Source: Rhizobiaceae bacterium UBA1291 (GTDB lineage Bacteria > Pseudomonadota > Alphaproteobacteria > Rhizobiales > Rhizobiaceae). Taken from it: DNA of 11,838 bases. Below the pieces are notes generated by a model. It searched no databases, had not been told where the DNA came from, and saw nothing but the letters and a program-made list of their open reading frames with translations. Location of the stretch: positions 6,867 through 18,704 of the forward strand of contig DBUL01000019.1 in assembly GCA_002307905.1 (NCBI GenBank), given 5' to 3'. This document shows, one piece after another, positions 5,387 through 11,838 of this stretch. How positions within the stretch are numbered: position 1 is the first letter of the stretch; the number at the start of each line of letters is the position of its first letter. The position numbers and the translations under genes were made by a program.

Positions 5387-6538
5387 TCAAGCCTTGAACG
5401 GGTTCTCGGCGATGATGTCGCCGTCAATTTCCGCGATGCCGCGTTTGCCGCACAGTGCCATGGTGGTGTCCATTTCCTTGGCGATGATTTCCAGTGCCTT
5501 GGTGACGCCCGGCTTGCCCATGGCGCCGAGGCCATAGAGGAAAGGGCGGCCGATATAGGTACCCTTGGCGCCGAGCGCCAAGGCTTTCAGCACGTCCTGG
5601 CCCGAGCGTATGCCGCCGTCGAGATGCACCTCGATCCTGTCGCCGACCGAATCGACGATCCGCGGCAGCATGGCGATCGAGGAATGGGCACCGTCGAGCT
5701 GGCGGCCGCCGTGGTTGGAGACGACGATCGCGTCGGCGCCGGTTTCGGCCGCCATTTTCGCATCCTCGACGTCGAGGATGCCCTTGATGATCAGCTTGCC
5801 GCCCCAGCGCTCCTTGATCCACGCGACGTCCTTCCACGACAGCTGCGGGTCGAACTGCTCGACCGTCCAGGCGTTGAGCGAGGCGAGGTCGGTGACGCTT
5901 TTCGCGTGGCCTTGTATGTTGCGGAAGGTACGCTTGTCGGTCTTCAGCATGTTCCAGCACCAGCGCGGGCGGGTCGCCATCTGGAAGAGGTGCTTGGGCG
6001 TCAGCCTCGGCGGGGCGGACAGCCCGTTGCGCAGGTCCTTGTGGCGCTGGCCGAGGATCTGCAGGTCGGCGGTCAGCACCAGCGCCGAGCATTTCGCCGC
6101 CTTGGCCCGCTCGATCAGGTTCAGCACGAAATCGCGGTCGCGCATGACATAGAGCTGGAACCAGAAGGGTTTCGTGGTGACCGAGGCGACGTCCTCGATC
6201 GAGCATATGCTCATGGTCGAGAGCGTAAACGGCACGCCGAACTCTTCGGCGGCTCTTGCCGCCAGCATCTCGCCGTCGGCATGCTGCATGCCGGTCAGCC
6301 CCGTCGGCGCAAGCGCCACCGGCATCTTGACCTTCTCGCCGATCATGGTGGTTTCGAGCGAGCGGCCGCTCATGTCAACCAGCACCCGCTGGCGCAGCTT
6401 GATCTTCGAGAAGTCGCTCTCGTTGGCGCGGTAGGTGCTTTCGGTGTAGGCGCCGCTGTCGGCATAGTCGAAGAACAGTTTCGGTACGCGACGCTTGGCC
6501 AGCCGCTTCAGGTCGGCGATCTCGAGAATGGGGGACAC
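5387..6538 (-). CDS. lldD: FMN-dependent alpha-hydroxy-acid dehydrogenase (LldD/glycolate-oxidase-like)
   Basis: A 383-residue TIM-barrel flavoprotein oxidising an L-2-hydroxy acid to the 2-oxo acid. Catalytic residues match spinach glycolate oxidase: Tyr25 in FFDYADSGA, Tyr130 in FQLYVMRD, Asp158 in TADLQILG, Lys252 in IIKGIL, and His276/Arg279 in SNHGGRQLDG. FMN-binding HLDGGIRSG (305-313) and GAKGTYIGRPFLYG (323-336) are present. The start is GTG at 6538, with AGAGGT upstream. No N-terminal cytochrome domain or obvious membrane segment is seen; bacterial LldD proteins associate peripherally with the membrane. L-lactate is the likeliest substrate by family; glycolate or another hydroxy acid is possible. 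It lies 38 bases after the K+ channel gene and is the last gene of the puuD-led operon. Confidence 0.85.
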   Translation of the reverse strand: MSPILEIADLKRLAKRRVPKLFFDYADSGAYTESTYRANESDFSKIKLRQRVLVDMSGRSLETTMIGEKVKMPVALAPTGLTGMQHADGEMLAARAAEEFGVPFTLSTMSICSIEDVASVTTKPFWFQLYVMRDRDFVLNLIERAKAAKCSALVLTADLQILGQRHKDLRNGLSAPPRLTPKHLFQMATRPRWCWNMLKTDKRTFRNIQGHAKSVTDLASLNAWTVEQFDPQLSWKDVAWIKERWGGKLIIKGILDVEDAKMAAETGADAIVVSNHGGRQLDGAHSSIAMLPRIVDSVGDRIEVHLDGGIRSGQDVLKALALGAKGTYIGRPFLYGLGAMGKPGVTKALEIIAKEMDTTMALCGKRGIAEIDGDIIAENPFKA

Positions 6539-6576
6539 GGGGAATTACCTCTTTGGAATTGGGCGACAGAGTGCCA

Positions 6577-7020
6577 TCAGAAATGTTCGCCGGGGCGGAA
6601 GGGGCCGACACGCATGCCCGCGGCCACGAGATAGGCTGTCGACCAGCCAATCATCAGCAGGCCGCACACGCCTTCGATCGCGGCGAGCACGCGCCAGTCG
6701 TGATCTGGAACAAGGTCGCCATACCCCACCGTTGAGAAGGTGGACGCCGAGAAATAGAGTGCGGTCGTGAGGTCTTCGAATGAGCCGAGCAAGAGGTAGC
6801 AGAACGCCCAGAGCCAGATTTCGGCGCTAAGGACGGCAAAGACACCGATGACCACCGTGTTCATCGCCAGCAGGCGGCTGCGGTGCCCCTGCAGCCGGAT
6901 TACGTCGGTCACCCGACTCATCACATGGGTGACCGCCATCAGTCCAAACGTATGGATCATGACCATCATCGAAATCATCATCAGTAGGCCGAGGGCGAGA
7001 TTGGCGAAGAGCTGCAGCAA
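6577..7020 (-). CDS. Small potassium channel (two-TM pore-domain family, Ion_trans_2)
   Basis: A 147-residue inner-membrane protein with three hydrophobic segments (about 5-31, 51-79 and 110-134). Between the last two is a pore helix (DLTTALYFSASTFS, 83-96) and the K+ selectivity filter TVGYGD at 97-102. There is no cytoplasmic RCK or cyclic-nucleotide domain. The start is taken as TTG at 7020, because an in-frame TAG occurs just upstream (in the gap after guaD) and the N-terminal helix is then complete; ATG at 6981 is an alternative. No clear ribosome site was seen, so it may rely on coupling to guaD, which stops 29 bases upstream. Pore family is certain from the filter; physiological role in a purine operon is unknown. 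Confidence 0.85.
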   Translation of the reverse strand: MLQLFANLALGLLMMISMMVMIHTFGLMAVTHVMSRVTDVIRLQGHRSRLLAMNTVVIGVFAVLSAEIWLWAFCYLLLGSFEDLTTALYFSASTFSTVGYGDLVPDHDWRVLAAIEGVCGLLMIGWSTAYLVAAGMRVGPFRPGEHF

Positions 7021-7049
7021 AACGAGTTCGAGTCCGTACCGCTAGAGTG

Positions 7050-8357
7050 TCATGAGGCCGGTCGCGCGGCCCGCCCGGCGACATAGGTTTCCACGACCGA
7101 CCGATCGTCGCCCAAGGTTTGCAGCAGAAACAGTTCCTCAGCAAGGGATTTGACGGTCTCCATCCGAAGCGCCATGGCCGGGGTGGCGGCTGCGTTCAAG
7201 ACGACGAAATCGGCGTCGGTGCCGGGCTCCAGCGTGCCGATCCGGTCTTCGAGCGACAGCGCCTCGGCATTGCCGAGCGTCATCATGTGAAAGCTCTCCA
7301 ACGGATTGAGCCGCTCGCCGAGCAATTGCTGGATCTTGTAGGCCTCGTCCATGGTCTTCAGCATGGAATAGCTCGATCCGCCGCCGATGTCGGTGGCGAC
7401 GGCGATGCGGAGCTTCCTGTCGCGCCGCTGGTATTTGCGCAGGGGGAAGAGGCCGGAGCCGAGGAAGAGGTTGGAGGTCGGGCAATGGACGGCGACCGCG
7501 CCGGCCTCGCCCACGGCATCCGCCTCGCGGTCCGACAGGTGGATCGCATGGCCGAACAGGCTCTTGCGCCCCAATAGGCCATAGTGTGCGTAGATGTCGG
7601 TGTAGTCCTTGGCGTCGGGAAAAAGCTCGCAGGTATAGCGAATCTCGTCGTGGTTCTCCGACAGATGCGTCTGGATATGAAGGTCGGGGAATTCCTCGGC
7701 CAGCGCCCGCACACGCTCCATCTGCTGTGGCGTCGAGGTGATGGCGAAGCGCGGGGTGATGGCGACGTGGTTGCGGCCGCGCCCATGCCAGTCGGCGATC
7801 ACCTGGCGCGTCTCGTCATAGCCGGTCTCCGGCGTGTCGAGCAGGCCCTGCGGCGCGTTGCGGTCCATCAACACCTTGCCGCCGATCATCAGGCTGCCGC
7901 GGCGCAAGCTCTCGGCGAAATAGGCGTCGACCGAGGCCTTGTGCACCGAGCAATAGGCGACGGCAGTCGTCGTGCCGTTGCGGAAGAGCTCGTCGAAGAA
8001 GGCCTTGGCGATGCGGTCCGCATGGGCGCTTTCGACGAAGCGGCATTCCTCCGGGAAGGTGTAGGTGTTCAGCCATTCGAGCAGGTTGGCGGCGTAAGAA
8101 GCGATCACCTGCATCTGCGGAAAGTGCACATGGGTGTCGATCAGGCCGGGCAGGATCAGGTGCGGGCGGTGGTCGTGCACGACTGTCCCTTCGGGGGCGG
8201 CGGCGCTAACGGTAGCAAAGTCGCCCATGGCGAGGATACGTCCGTCCTCGACCAGCAGCGCGCCGTCGCTCTCGTAGCGATAGCTGCCGGTATCGTCGAT
8301 GTGTTCCGGCGCGCGGGTGAAGCTCAGCGTTCGGCCGCGATAGAGGGTGGCGCTCAT
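7050..8357 (-). CDS. guaD: Guanine deaminase
   Basis: A 435-residue amidohydrolase that deaminates guanine to xanthine and ammonia, feeding xanthine dehydrogenase. Zinc and catalytic residues are in place: HVH in GLIDTHVHFPQ (His76, His78), His231 and Glu234 in QTHLSENHDE, His270 in FGHAIH and Asp323 in ATDIGGGSS. Also typical of GuaD are NLLEWLNTYTFPEE at 91-104 and VHCPTSNLFLGSG at 290-302. The length agrees with bacterial GuaD (about 430-440). The start at 8357 was chosen because the upstream in-frame extension to 8702 lies wholly inside puuD, and the ATG overlaps the puuD TGA as ATGA. Cytosolic. Translational coupling to puuD is likely. Confidence 0.97.
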   Translation of the reverse strand: MSATLYRGRTLSFTRAPEHIDDTGSYRYESDGALLVEDGRILAMGDFATVSAAAPEGTVVHDHRPHLILPGLIDTHVHFPQMQVIASYAANLLEWLNTYTFPEECRFVESAHADRIAKAFFDELFRNGTTTAVAYCSVHKASVDAYFAESLRRGSLMIGGKVLMDRNAPQGLLDTPETGYDETRQVIADWHGRGRNHVAITPRFAITSTPQQMERVRALAEEFPDLHIQTHLSENHDEIRYTCELFPDAKDYTDIYAHYGLLGRKSLFGHAIHLSDREADAVGEAGAVAVHCPTSNLFLGSGLFPLRKYQRRDRKLRIAVATDIGGGSSYSMLKTMDEAYKIQQLLGERLNPLESFHMMTLGNAEALSLEDRIGTLEPGTDADFVVLNAAATPAMALRMETVKSLAEELFLLQTLGDDRSVVETYVAGRAARPAS

Positions 8358-9589
8358 GGCTGATTGCTTCCCGATACCGCGCTCTCGAACCAGGCGATCA
8401 GCAAGGCGCGCTCTTCGGTCGAGACTTCGGTGATGTTTCCCGGCGGCATGGCATGGCTGCGGCCGGCCTGGATGTAGATCTCGCGCGCATGGGCGGCGAT
8501 CTCGGCATCGGTCTCCAGCTTCACGTCCTTCGGCGGCCGCACGATGCCCTCCCAGACGGGCTCGGCGGCATGGCACATCGAACAGCGCGACATCACGACG
8601 TCGCGGGCCGCCTCGTAATGGGCGTTCTCGACGAAGCGCAGGTGGACCGGCGCGACCGAAACCTCTTCCTCGACCGGGGCCTTCTGAACGGTCGAGAGCC
8701 ACATGATGGCGATGAAGATCAAAGGGGTGGCAAGCCAGGTCCAGGTCGGGCGGCCCTTGCGGGCATGGGTGGTGTTGAACCAGTGGCGGATCGTGACGCC
8801 CATGAGGAAGACGAGCGCCGCGATCACCCAGTTATAGGCCGTGCCGAAGGCCAGCGGATAATGGTTCGACAGCATGAAGAAGATGACGGGCAGCGTCAGG
8901 TAGTTGTTGTGCAGCGAGCGCTGCTTGGCGATCACACCGTATTTCGGGTCGGGCGTGCGCCCGGCGATCAGGTCGGCGACGACGATCTTCTGGTTCGGGA
9001 TGATGATCAGGAAGACGTTGGCCGACATGATGGTGGCGGTAAACGCGCCGAGATGCAGGAAGGCGGCCCGGCCGGTGAAGACCTGGGTATAGCCCCAGGC
9101 CATGGCGATCAGCGCGACATAGAGCACGCCCATCAGCACCCAGATATTCTTGCCGAGCGGCGACTTGCACAGCTGATCGTATATCACCCAGCCGACGGCG
9201 AGCGAGGCGACGGAGAGAGCGATCGCCTGCCATTGGCTGAGGTCGAGCACGTGCCGGTCGATCAGGAAGAGGTCGGCCCCGCCGTAATAGACAACGGCGA
9301 GCATGGCAAAGCCCGACAGCCAGGTGACATAGCTTTCCCATTTGAACCAGGTCAGGTGCTCCGGCATGGTCGCGGGCGCGACGAGATATTTCTGGATGTG
9401 GTAGAAACCGCCGCCATGCACCTGCCATTCCTCGCCATAGGCGCCGACCGGCAGATGGTCGCGCTTCACCAGGCCGAGATCGAGCGCGATGAAATAGAAG
9501 GACGAGCCGATCCAGGCGATCGCGGTGATGACGTGCAGCCAGCGCACGGCAAAGGAGAGCCATTCCCAGGCAATGGCGTATTCGTACAT
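8354..9589 (-). CDS. puuD: Membrane urate oxidase with C-terminal cytochrome c (PuuD)
   Basis: A 411-residue integral membrane protein of the Urate_ox_N (DUF989) family fused to a C-terminal c-type cytochrome. It oxidises urate to 5-hydroxyisourate and passes electrons to the respiratory chain instead of making H2O2 like soluble uricase; this activity was shown for an Agrobacterium relative. About eight hydrophobic segments span residues 8-300, with motifs GGGFYHIQKYLVAP at 59-72 and SLHNNYLTLPVIFFMLSNHYP at 225-245. The haem site is CSMCH at 336-340 and the distal Met is probably Met381 in HAMPPG. The start at 9589 follows GGGGAAG; MYEYAIAWEW begins the first membrane segment, and an upstream in-frame ATG at 9676 only adds a hydrophilic tail. 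It heads the - strand operon. Confidence 0.95.
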   Translation of the reverse strand: MYEYAIAWEWLSFAVRWLHVITAIAWIGSSFYFIALDLGLVKRDHLPVGAYGEEWQVHGGGFYHIQKYLVAPATMPEHLTWFKWESYVTWLSGFAMLAVVYYGGADLFLIDRHVLDLSQWQAIALSVASLAVGWVIYDQLCKSPLGKNIWVLMGVLYVALIAMAWGYTQVFTGRAAFLHLGAFTATIMSANVFLIIIPNQKIVVADLIAGRTPDPKYGVIAKQRSLHNNYLTLPVIFFMLSNHYPLAFGTAYNWVIAALVFLMGVTIRHWFNTTHARKGRPTWTWLATPLIFIAIMWLSTVQKAPVEEEVSVAPVHLRFVENAHYEAARDVVMSRCSMCHAAEPVWEGIVRPPKDVKLETDAEIAAHAREIYIQAGRSHAMPPGNITEVSTEERALLIAWFESAVSGSNQP

Positions 9590-9693
9590 TGAAAAACTTC
9601 CCCGTTTGTCCTCCCGGCCAGACACTGTGGAAAATATTGGCCGCCAAGGGAAGCCCCTAGCCATGGCGAGGGGCATGGCAAAGGAGGTTTATG

Positions 9694-9706
9694 CAAAGAT
9701 TCTTTG
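9694..9706. repeat. Palindrome CAAAGA-T-TCTTTG upstream of puuD
   Basis: A perfect 13-base palindrome about 105-117 bases before the puuD ATG. It shares CAAAGATT with the palindrome at 9951-9964, 257 bases away. It may be an operator for the neighbouring LysR protein or another regulator of purine catabolism; binding is inferred. Confidence 0.45.
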
Positions 9707-9950
9707 TTCGTCCCGAAGTCTGTGAAATCAAGGCGCTTTTCATTGGACAGCGCCGCAGTGATCCAGGCCGCGAAGGCCCGGAGCTTCGGAGCATTGCGAA
9801 AACTCACCGGTTTGCAGAAGTCTGCAGCCCCGCTGATTGATGGACGCAAGACAGCCGATGACGGTGAGTCTTCCGGCTTCACCTGAGATGAAAGGCATTC
9901 AGCGACGGAAACTATGACGATGCAAAGCGTTCCAACCCCTGTGATGATTG

Positions 9951-9964
9951 CACAAAGATTTGTG
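9951..9964. repeat. Palindrome CACAAA-GA-TTTGTG upstream of puuD
   Basis: Six-base arms are exact reverse complements around GA. A related AAGATTTG occurs at 11035-11042, between the LysR and DUF1127-like genes, where an autoregulatory site would be expected. Recurrence of the core at three places beside one regulator hints at a shared operator. The regulator is not established. Confidence 0.45.
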
Positions 9965-10075
9965 TTCCCATCCATCCTTGGCGCCCAATGAGGCCATGTC
10001 CGGATGGAAATACAAAGCTCTCTTCTGCGATCATAACGAGTATGCTTTCCGTCGCTTCTATGCGCGGGACATTGC

Positions 10076-10993
10076 CTAGTGATCGGATGATGCGGCGGGT
10101 GCGGCCCAGGGTGGCAGAGCTTCTTTCATCCATTGGCGGAAGGCGATGACCTTGGTCGACCTGCGCCGGCTTTTTGGTGAGATAAGCCAGTAGGTCCTGT
10201 CGTCCTCTTTGAAGATGTCGAAGGGCATGATCAGGCGGCCGGCCTCCAGTTCCTCGCGGTGAAGAAACGGGCTCAGCAGCGCCACGCCGTGACCGGCAAT
10301 GGCGGCGCTGCCTTCCAGATCCAGTGCACCGTCGGCGTCGATCGTGATCGTGCCGGGCAGAGGTGTATCGATGCCGTTCGACTGAAACCAGATTCCCCAC
10401 CATTTGCTGCTACCGCCGATCAGCGGCAGTTTCAGAAGATCTGCCGGGGTCGTCACGCCGCCGATTGTCTCGGCCAGCTTCGGGCTCAGCATGGGTGCAT
10501 AGCGCAGCCGGAACAGTTCGTGCGCCTCCACGTCCGCCGGCGGACGCTCGCCCCGCCAGATGGCGACATCGGCATTGTCCTGGCGAAAGTCCATCGGCTT
10601 TTCGATGCGCAGGATGCGCACGGCCAGACCCGGATGCTGAAGCTGAAAGGCGCCGATATGGCGGGCCAGCCAATGCGAGGCAAAGGTCGGCGTCGAACGG
10701 ATTTCCAGAATGCCGCCTGCTTCCTGGCGCGCATCGGAAATAGCCTGCGACAACAGGACGAAAGCTTCGCCCACCTTTGGCAGCAGCCGCTCCCCAGTGG
10801 CGGTGAGGGCAATGCGCCGCGCCTGGCGGATGAATAGCAGTTCTCCCAGATGCTCCTCCAGAAGCTTGATCTGATAGCTCACGGCTGTCTGGGTCATGCC
10901 CAGTTCTTCGCCAGCCTTGGTGAAGCTCGACAGTCGCGCCACCGCCTCAAAGACGCGAAGGGCGTTGAGCGGGAGTTGGCGGGACAGTTTCAT
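10076..10993 (-). CDS. LysR-family transcriptional regulator (GcvA-like)
   Basis: A 305-residue LysR-type regulator. The winged helix-turn-helix lies at about 9-66 (LNALRVFEAVARLSSFTKAG, then LGMTQTAVSYQIKLLEEHLG). An effector-binding periplasmic-protein-like domain follows from about 95, with LEIRSTPTFASHWLARHIGAF near 96-116, typical of the GcvA/AmpR branch. The length is normal. The start at 10993 was chosen over longer in-frame options (to 11071) because MKLSRQLPLNALRVFEAVAR is the family N-terminus and GAGA precedes it. It is divergent from the DUF1127-like gene (107-base gap) and lies upstream of puuD in the same orientation. Position between xdhC and puuD suggests it controls purine catabolism, but the effector is unknown. 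Confidence 0.9.
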   Translation of the reverse strand: MKLSRQLPLNALRVFEAVARLSSFTKAGEELGMTQTAVSYQIKLLEEHLGELLFIRQARRIALTATGERLLPKVGEAFVLLSQAISDARQEAGGILEIRSTPTFASHWLARHIGAFQLQHPGLAVRILRIEKPMDFRQDNADVAIWRGERPPADVEAHELFRLRYAPMLSPKLAETIGGVTTPADLLKLPLIGGSSKWWGIWFQSNGIDTPLPGTITIDADGALDLEGSAAIAGHGVALLSPFLHREELEAGRLIMPFDIFKEDDRTYWLISPKSRRRSTKVIAFRQWMKEALPPWAAPAASSDH

Positions 10994-11100
10994 GGATAAG
11001 TTCTCTTTATGTCGAAAGCCAAACATTGAATTGGAAGATTTGAAAAAACAAGCACATTTCTTCAGGCACACATCAACAGTTATTCTTGAGGGGTGGACTG

Positions 11101-11319
11101 ATGACAGTTCCCGCGACGGGCAGACTTGTTCCCATTTTTCAGTTGCTGGCAGGATTGCTGAGGCGCGAGACGCAGACGCTGCCTATCAATCCTGTTGGCG
11201 ATATGCCGCCGGATCTGCTGCGTGATGTCGGACTGGAAAGTCCCCAACCAGCAGACAGCAGGCAGGACGCCTTCTGGCGGCAAAGCCGAAGGCTCGGCCA
11301 TCGGTCGCTGCCCTTCTGA
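11101..11319 (+). CDS. Small DUF1127-like protein
   Basis: A 72-residue protein with a short hydrophobic stretch (VPIFQLLAGLL, 10-20) and DMPPDLLRDVGLE at 34-46. The latter resembles the (L)PxxLLRDIGL core of DUF1127 proteins, which are small, Arg-rich and very common in rhizobia. The basic C-terminus (RQSRRLGHR, 60-68) fits. The start ATG at 11101 has GAGGGG at 11088-11093; a TTG at 11086 overlaps that site and is less likely. It is divergent from the LysR gene, a common pairing in rhizobia, and converges on xdhC with a 5-base gap. Some DUF1127 proteins have been linked to RNA binding and to phosphate or carbon metabolism; nothing specific can be said here. Confidence 0.65.
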   Translation: MTVPATGRLVPIFQLLAGLLRRETQTLPINPVGDMPPDLLRDVGLESPQPADSRQDAFWRQSRRLGHRSLPF

Positions 11320-11324
11320 TCAGG

Positions 11325-11838
11325 TCAGGGTTTGCCGTCGAGGAGGATGCCGAGCAGTTCGGCCGCGACCAGGGCGGCGATCACCGGGGGGCGCTTGTCG
11401 CGGAGCGCGCTGCCGCCGATCGGCAGGACGAGCCTGTCGAGCATGGACGGATCGCCGCCCTCGCGGTCCAGCCAGCGGGCAAAGGTGGCGCGCTTGGTGG
11501 CCGAGCCGATCATACCGACATAGGCGAGATCGGCACGGTTGCGGTTGACGTTGGCGATCAGGAAATCGAGGGCATGGTCGTGGGTGAGGATGACGGCCGC
11601 GCCGCCCGGCCGGATCATGGCCACCTCGGCTTCCGGCACCGCGACGCGGCGCAACGCGACGCTTTGCGGCAAGCCGTTGTCGGCAAGGTCGCGCGTCTCG
11701 ACCAGCGTAACGGTGAGGGGCAGGGGGGCAAGGGCGGCCGCCAGCGCCTGCCCGACATGGCCGGCGCCGAAGAGGAATACGTCGGGATAGGCGGTCTCCA
11801 GCTTTGCCTGCCGCTCGATCAGCGCCTGCTGCGACGCT
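11325..11838 (-). CDS. xdhC: Xanthine dehydrogenase accessory protein XdhC, C-terminal part (5' end beyond window)
   Basis: The last 170 codons of a gene entering from the right edge (first complete codon 11837-11835) and ending at the TGA at 11327-11325. XdhC inserts the sulfurated molybdenum cofactor into xanthine dehydrogenase, which oxidises hypoxanthine and xanthine to urate. The visible part has the Rossmann-type VFLFGAGHVGQAL, then LTVTLVETR, ILTHDHALDF, YVGMIGSATKRATF and LPIGGSALRDKRPPVIAALVAAELL, in the order and spacing of XdhC C-termini. By the usual xdhA-xdhB-xdhC order, the dehydrogenase genes probably lie just to the right. The shorter TTG-initiated frame from 11672 is only the tail of this gene. 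The stop faces the DUF1127-like gene with 5 bases between. Confidence 0.93.
   Translation of the reverse strand, partial: ASQQALIERQAKLETAYPDVFLFGAGHVGQALAAALAPLPLTVTLVETRDLADNGLPQSVALRRVAVPEAEVAMIRPGGAAVILTHDHALDFLIANVNRNRADLAYVGMIGSATKRATFARWLDREGGDPSMLDRLVLPIGGSALRDKRPPVIAALVAAELLGILLDGKP

Larger units (their letters stand above)
9590..10075. promoter_or_regulatory. 486-base region between LysR gene and puuD
   Basis: No convincing gene on either strand. The region should hold the puuD operon promoter, but no clear sigma-70 pair was found by eye. It contains four palindromes: CACAAA-GA-TTTGTG at 9951-9964, CAAAGA-T-TCTTTG at 9694-9706, a hairpin GCCCCT...AGGGGC at 9653-9674 with an inner GCC/GGC pair, and TTGGC-C-GCCAA at 9637-9647. 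The first two share the core CAAAGATT. Open frames here are short, including a 49-codon + strand frame at 9691 whose AGGAGG sits only three bases before its ATG. Confidence 0.55.

Noticed and set aside
5385..5399. GTTCAAG-C-CTTGAAC palindrome at the end of the dehydrogenase gene
   Set aside because: It overlaps the stop codon, would leave almost no loop as a hairpin, and has no T-tract, so it is not supported as a bidirectional terminator.
5624..6634. 336-residue + strand ORF opposite the dehydrogenase gene
   Set aside because: Shadow of the intact FMN dehydrogenase; composition rich in Asp, Gly, Arg and His as expected for such shadows.
8358..8702. 115-residue N-terminal extension of guaD
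   Set aside because: Lies inside puuD in another frame, is Arg/Gly-rich low-quality sequence, and the ATG at 8357 gives the family-length protein.
8453..9592. 379-residue + strand ORF opposite puuD
   Set aside because: Shadow of the membrane urate oxidase, whose haem and membrane motifs are unmistakable.
9691..9840. 49-codon + strand ORF with AGGAGG upstream
   Set aside because: The Shine-Dalgarno-like sequence is only three bases from the ATG, the protein resembles nothing recognised, and it overlaps a palindrome in a likely promoter region.
1..11838. CRISPR array, tRNA, insertion sequence or phage genes
   Set aside because: No regularly spaced repeats, cloverleaf-like tRNA, transposase or integrase motif was found by reading both strands.

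Overview
The window is GC-rich, densely coded DNA with long spurious antisense ORFs. It looks like an alphaproteobacterium of the Rhizobiaceae or a close relative. The reasons are a eukaryotic-type glutamine synthetase II (glnII) with a divergent gstI-like gene, a membrane-bound cytochrome-c urate oxidase (PuuD), a LysR regulator beside a DUF1127-like small gene, and rhizobial-style purine and ureide genes. No tRNA, rRNA, CRISPR array, insertion sequence or origin was seen.

Layout, left to right. (1) On the + strand, the 3' end of uraD and then alc (allantoicase). (2) A nitrogen-control island: gstI on the - strand, a 399-nt divergent regulatory region, then glnII on the + strand with a sigma-54 type promoter and a strong hairpin terminator. 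(3) A tightly packed + strand operon: mntA and hepT (MNT/HEPN toxin-antitoxin pair), allA (ureidoglycolate lyase, TTG start), uraH (5-hydroxyisourate hydrolase) and a metallophosphoesterase. (4) A convergent - strand operon reading puuD, guaD, a small K+ channel and an FMN alpha-hydroxy-acid dehydrogenase. (5) A 486-nt gap containing palindromes, a LysR regulator (-), a DUF1127-like small gene (+), and the 3' part of xdhC (-) running off the right edge.

Together the genes cover most of guanine-to-ammonia catabolism. GuaD makes xanthine. Xanthine dehydrogenase, matured by XdhC, makes urate. PuuD oxidises urate to 5-hydroxyisourate. UraH and UraD convert that to allantoin. An allantoinase, not in the window, makes allantoate. 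Alc and AllA release urea and glyoxylate. GlnII can assimilate the ammonia that urease would liberate, and GstI would restrain GlnII when nitrogen is plentiful. The less expected members are the MNT/HEPN pair directly upstream of allA, the metallophosphoesterase, the K+ channel and the alpha-hydroxy-acid dehydrogenase. Their link to ureide metabolism is not established by the sequence.
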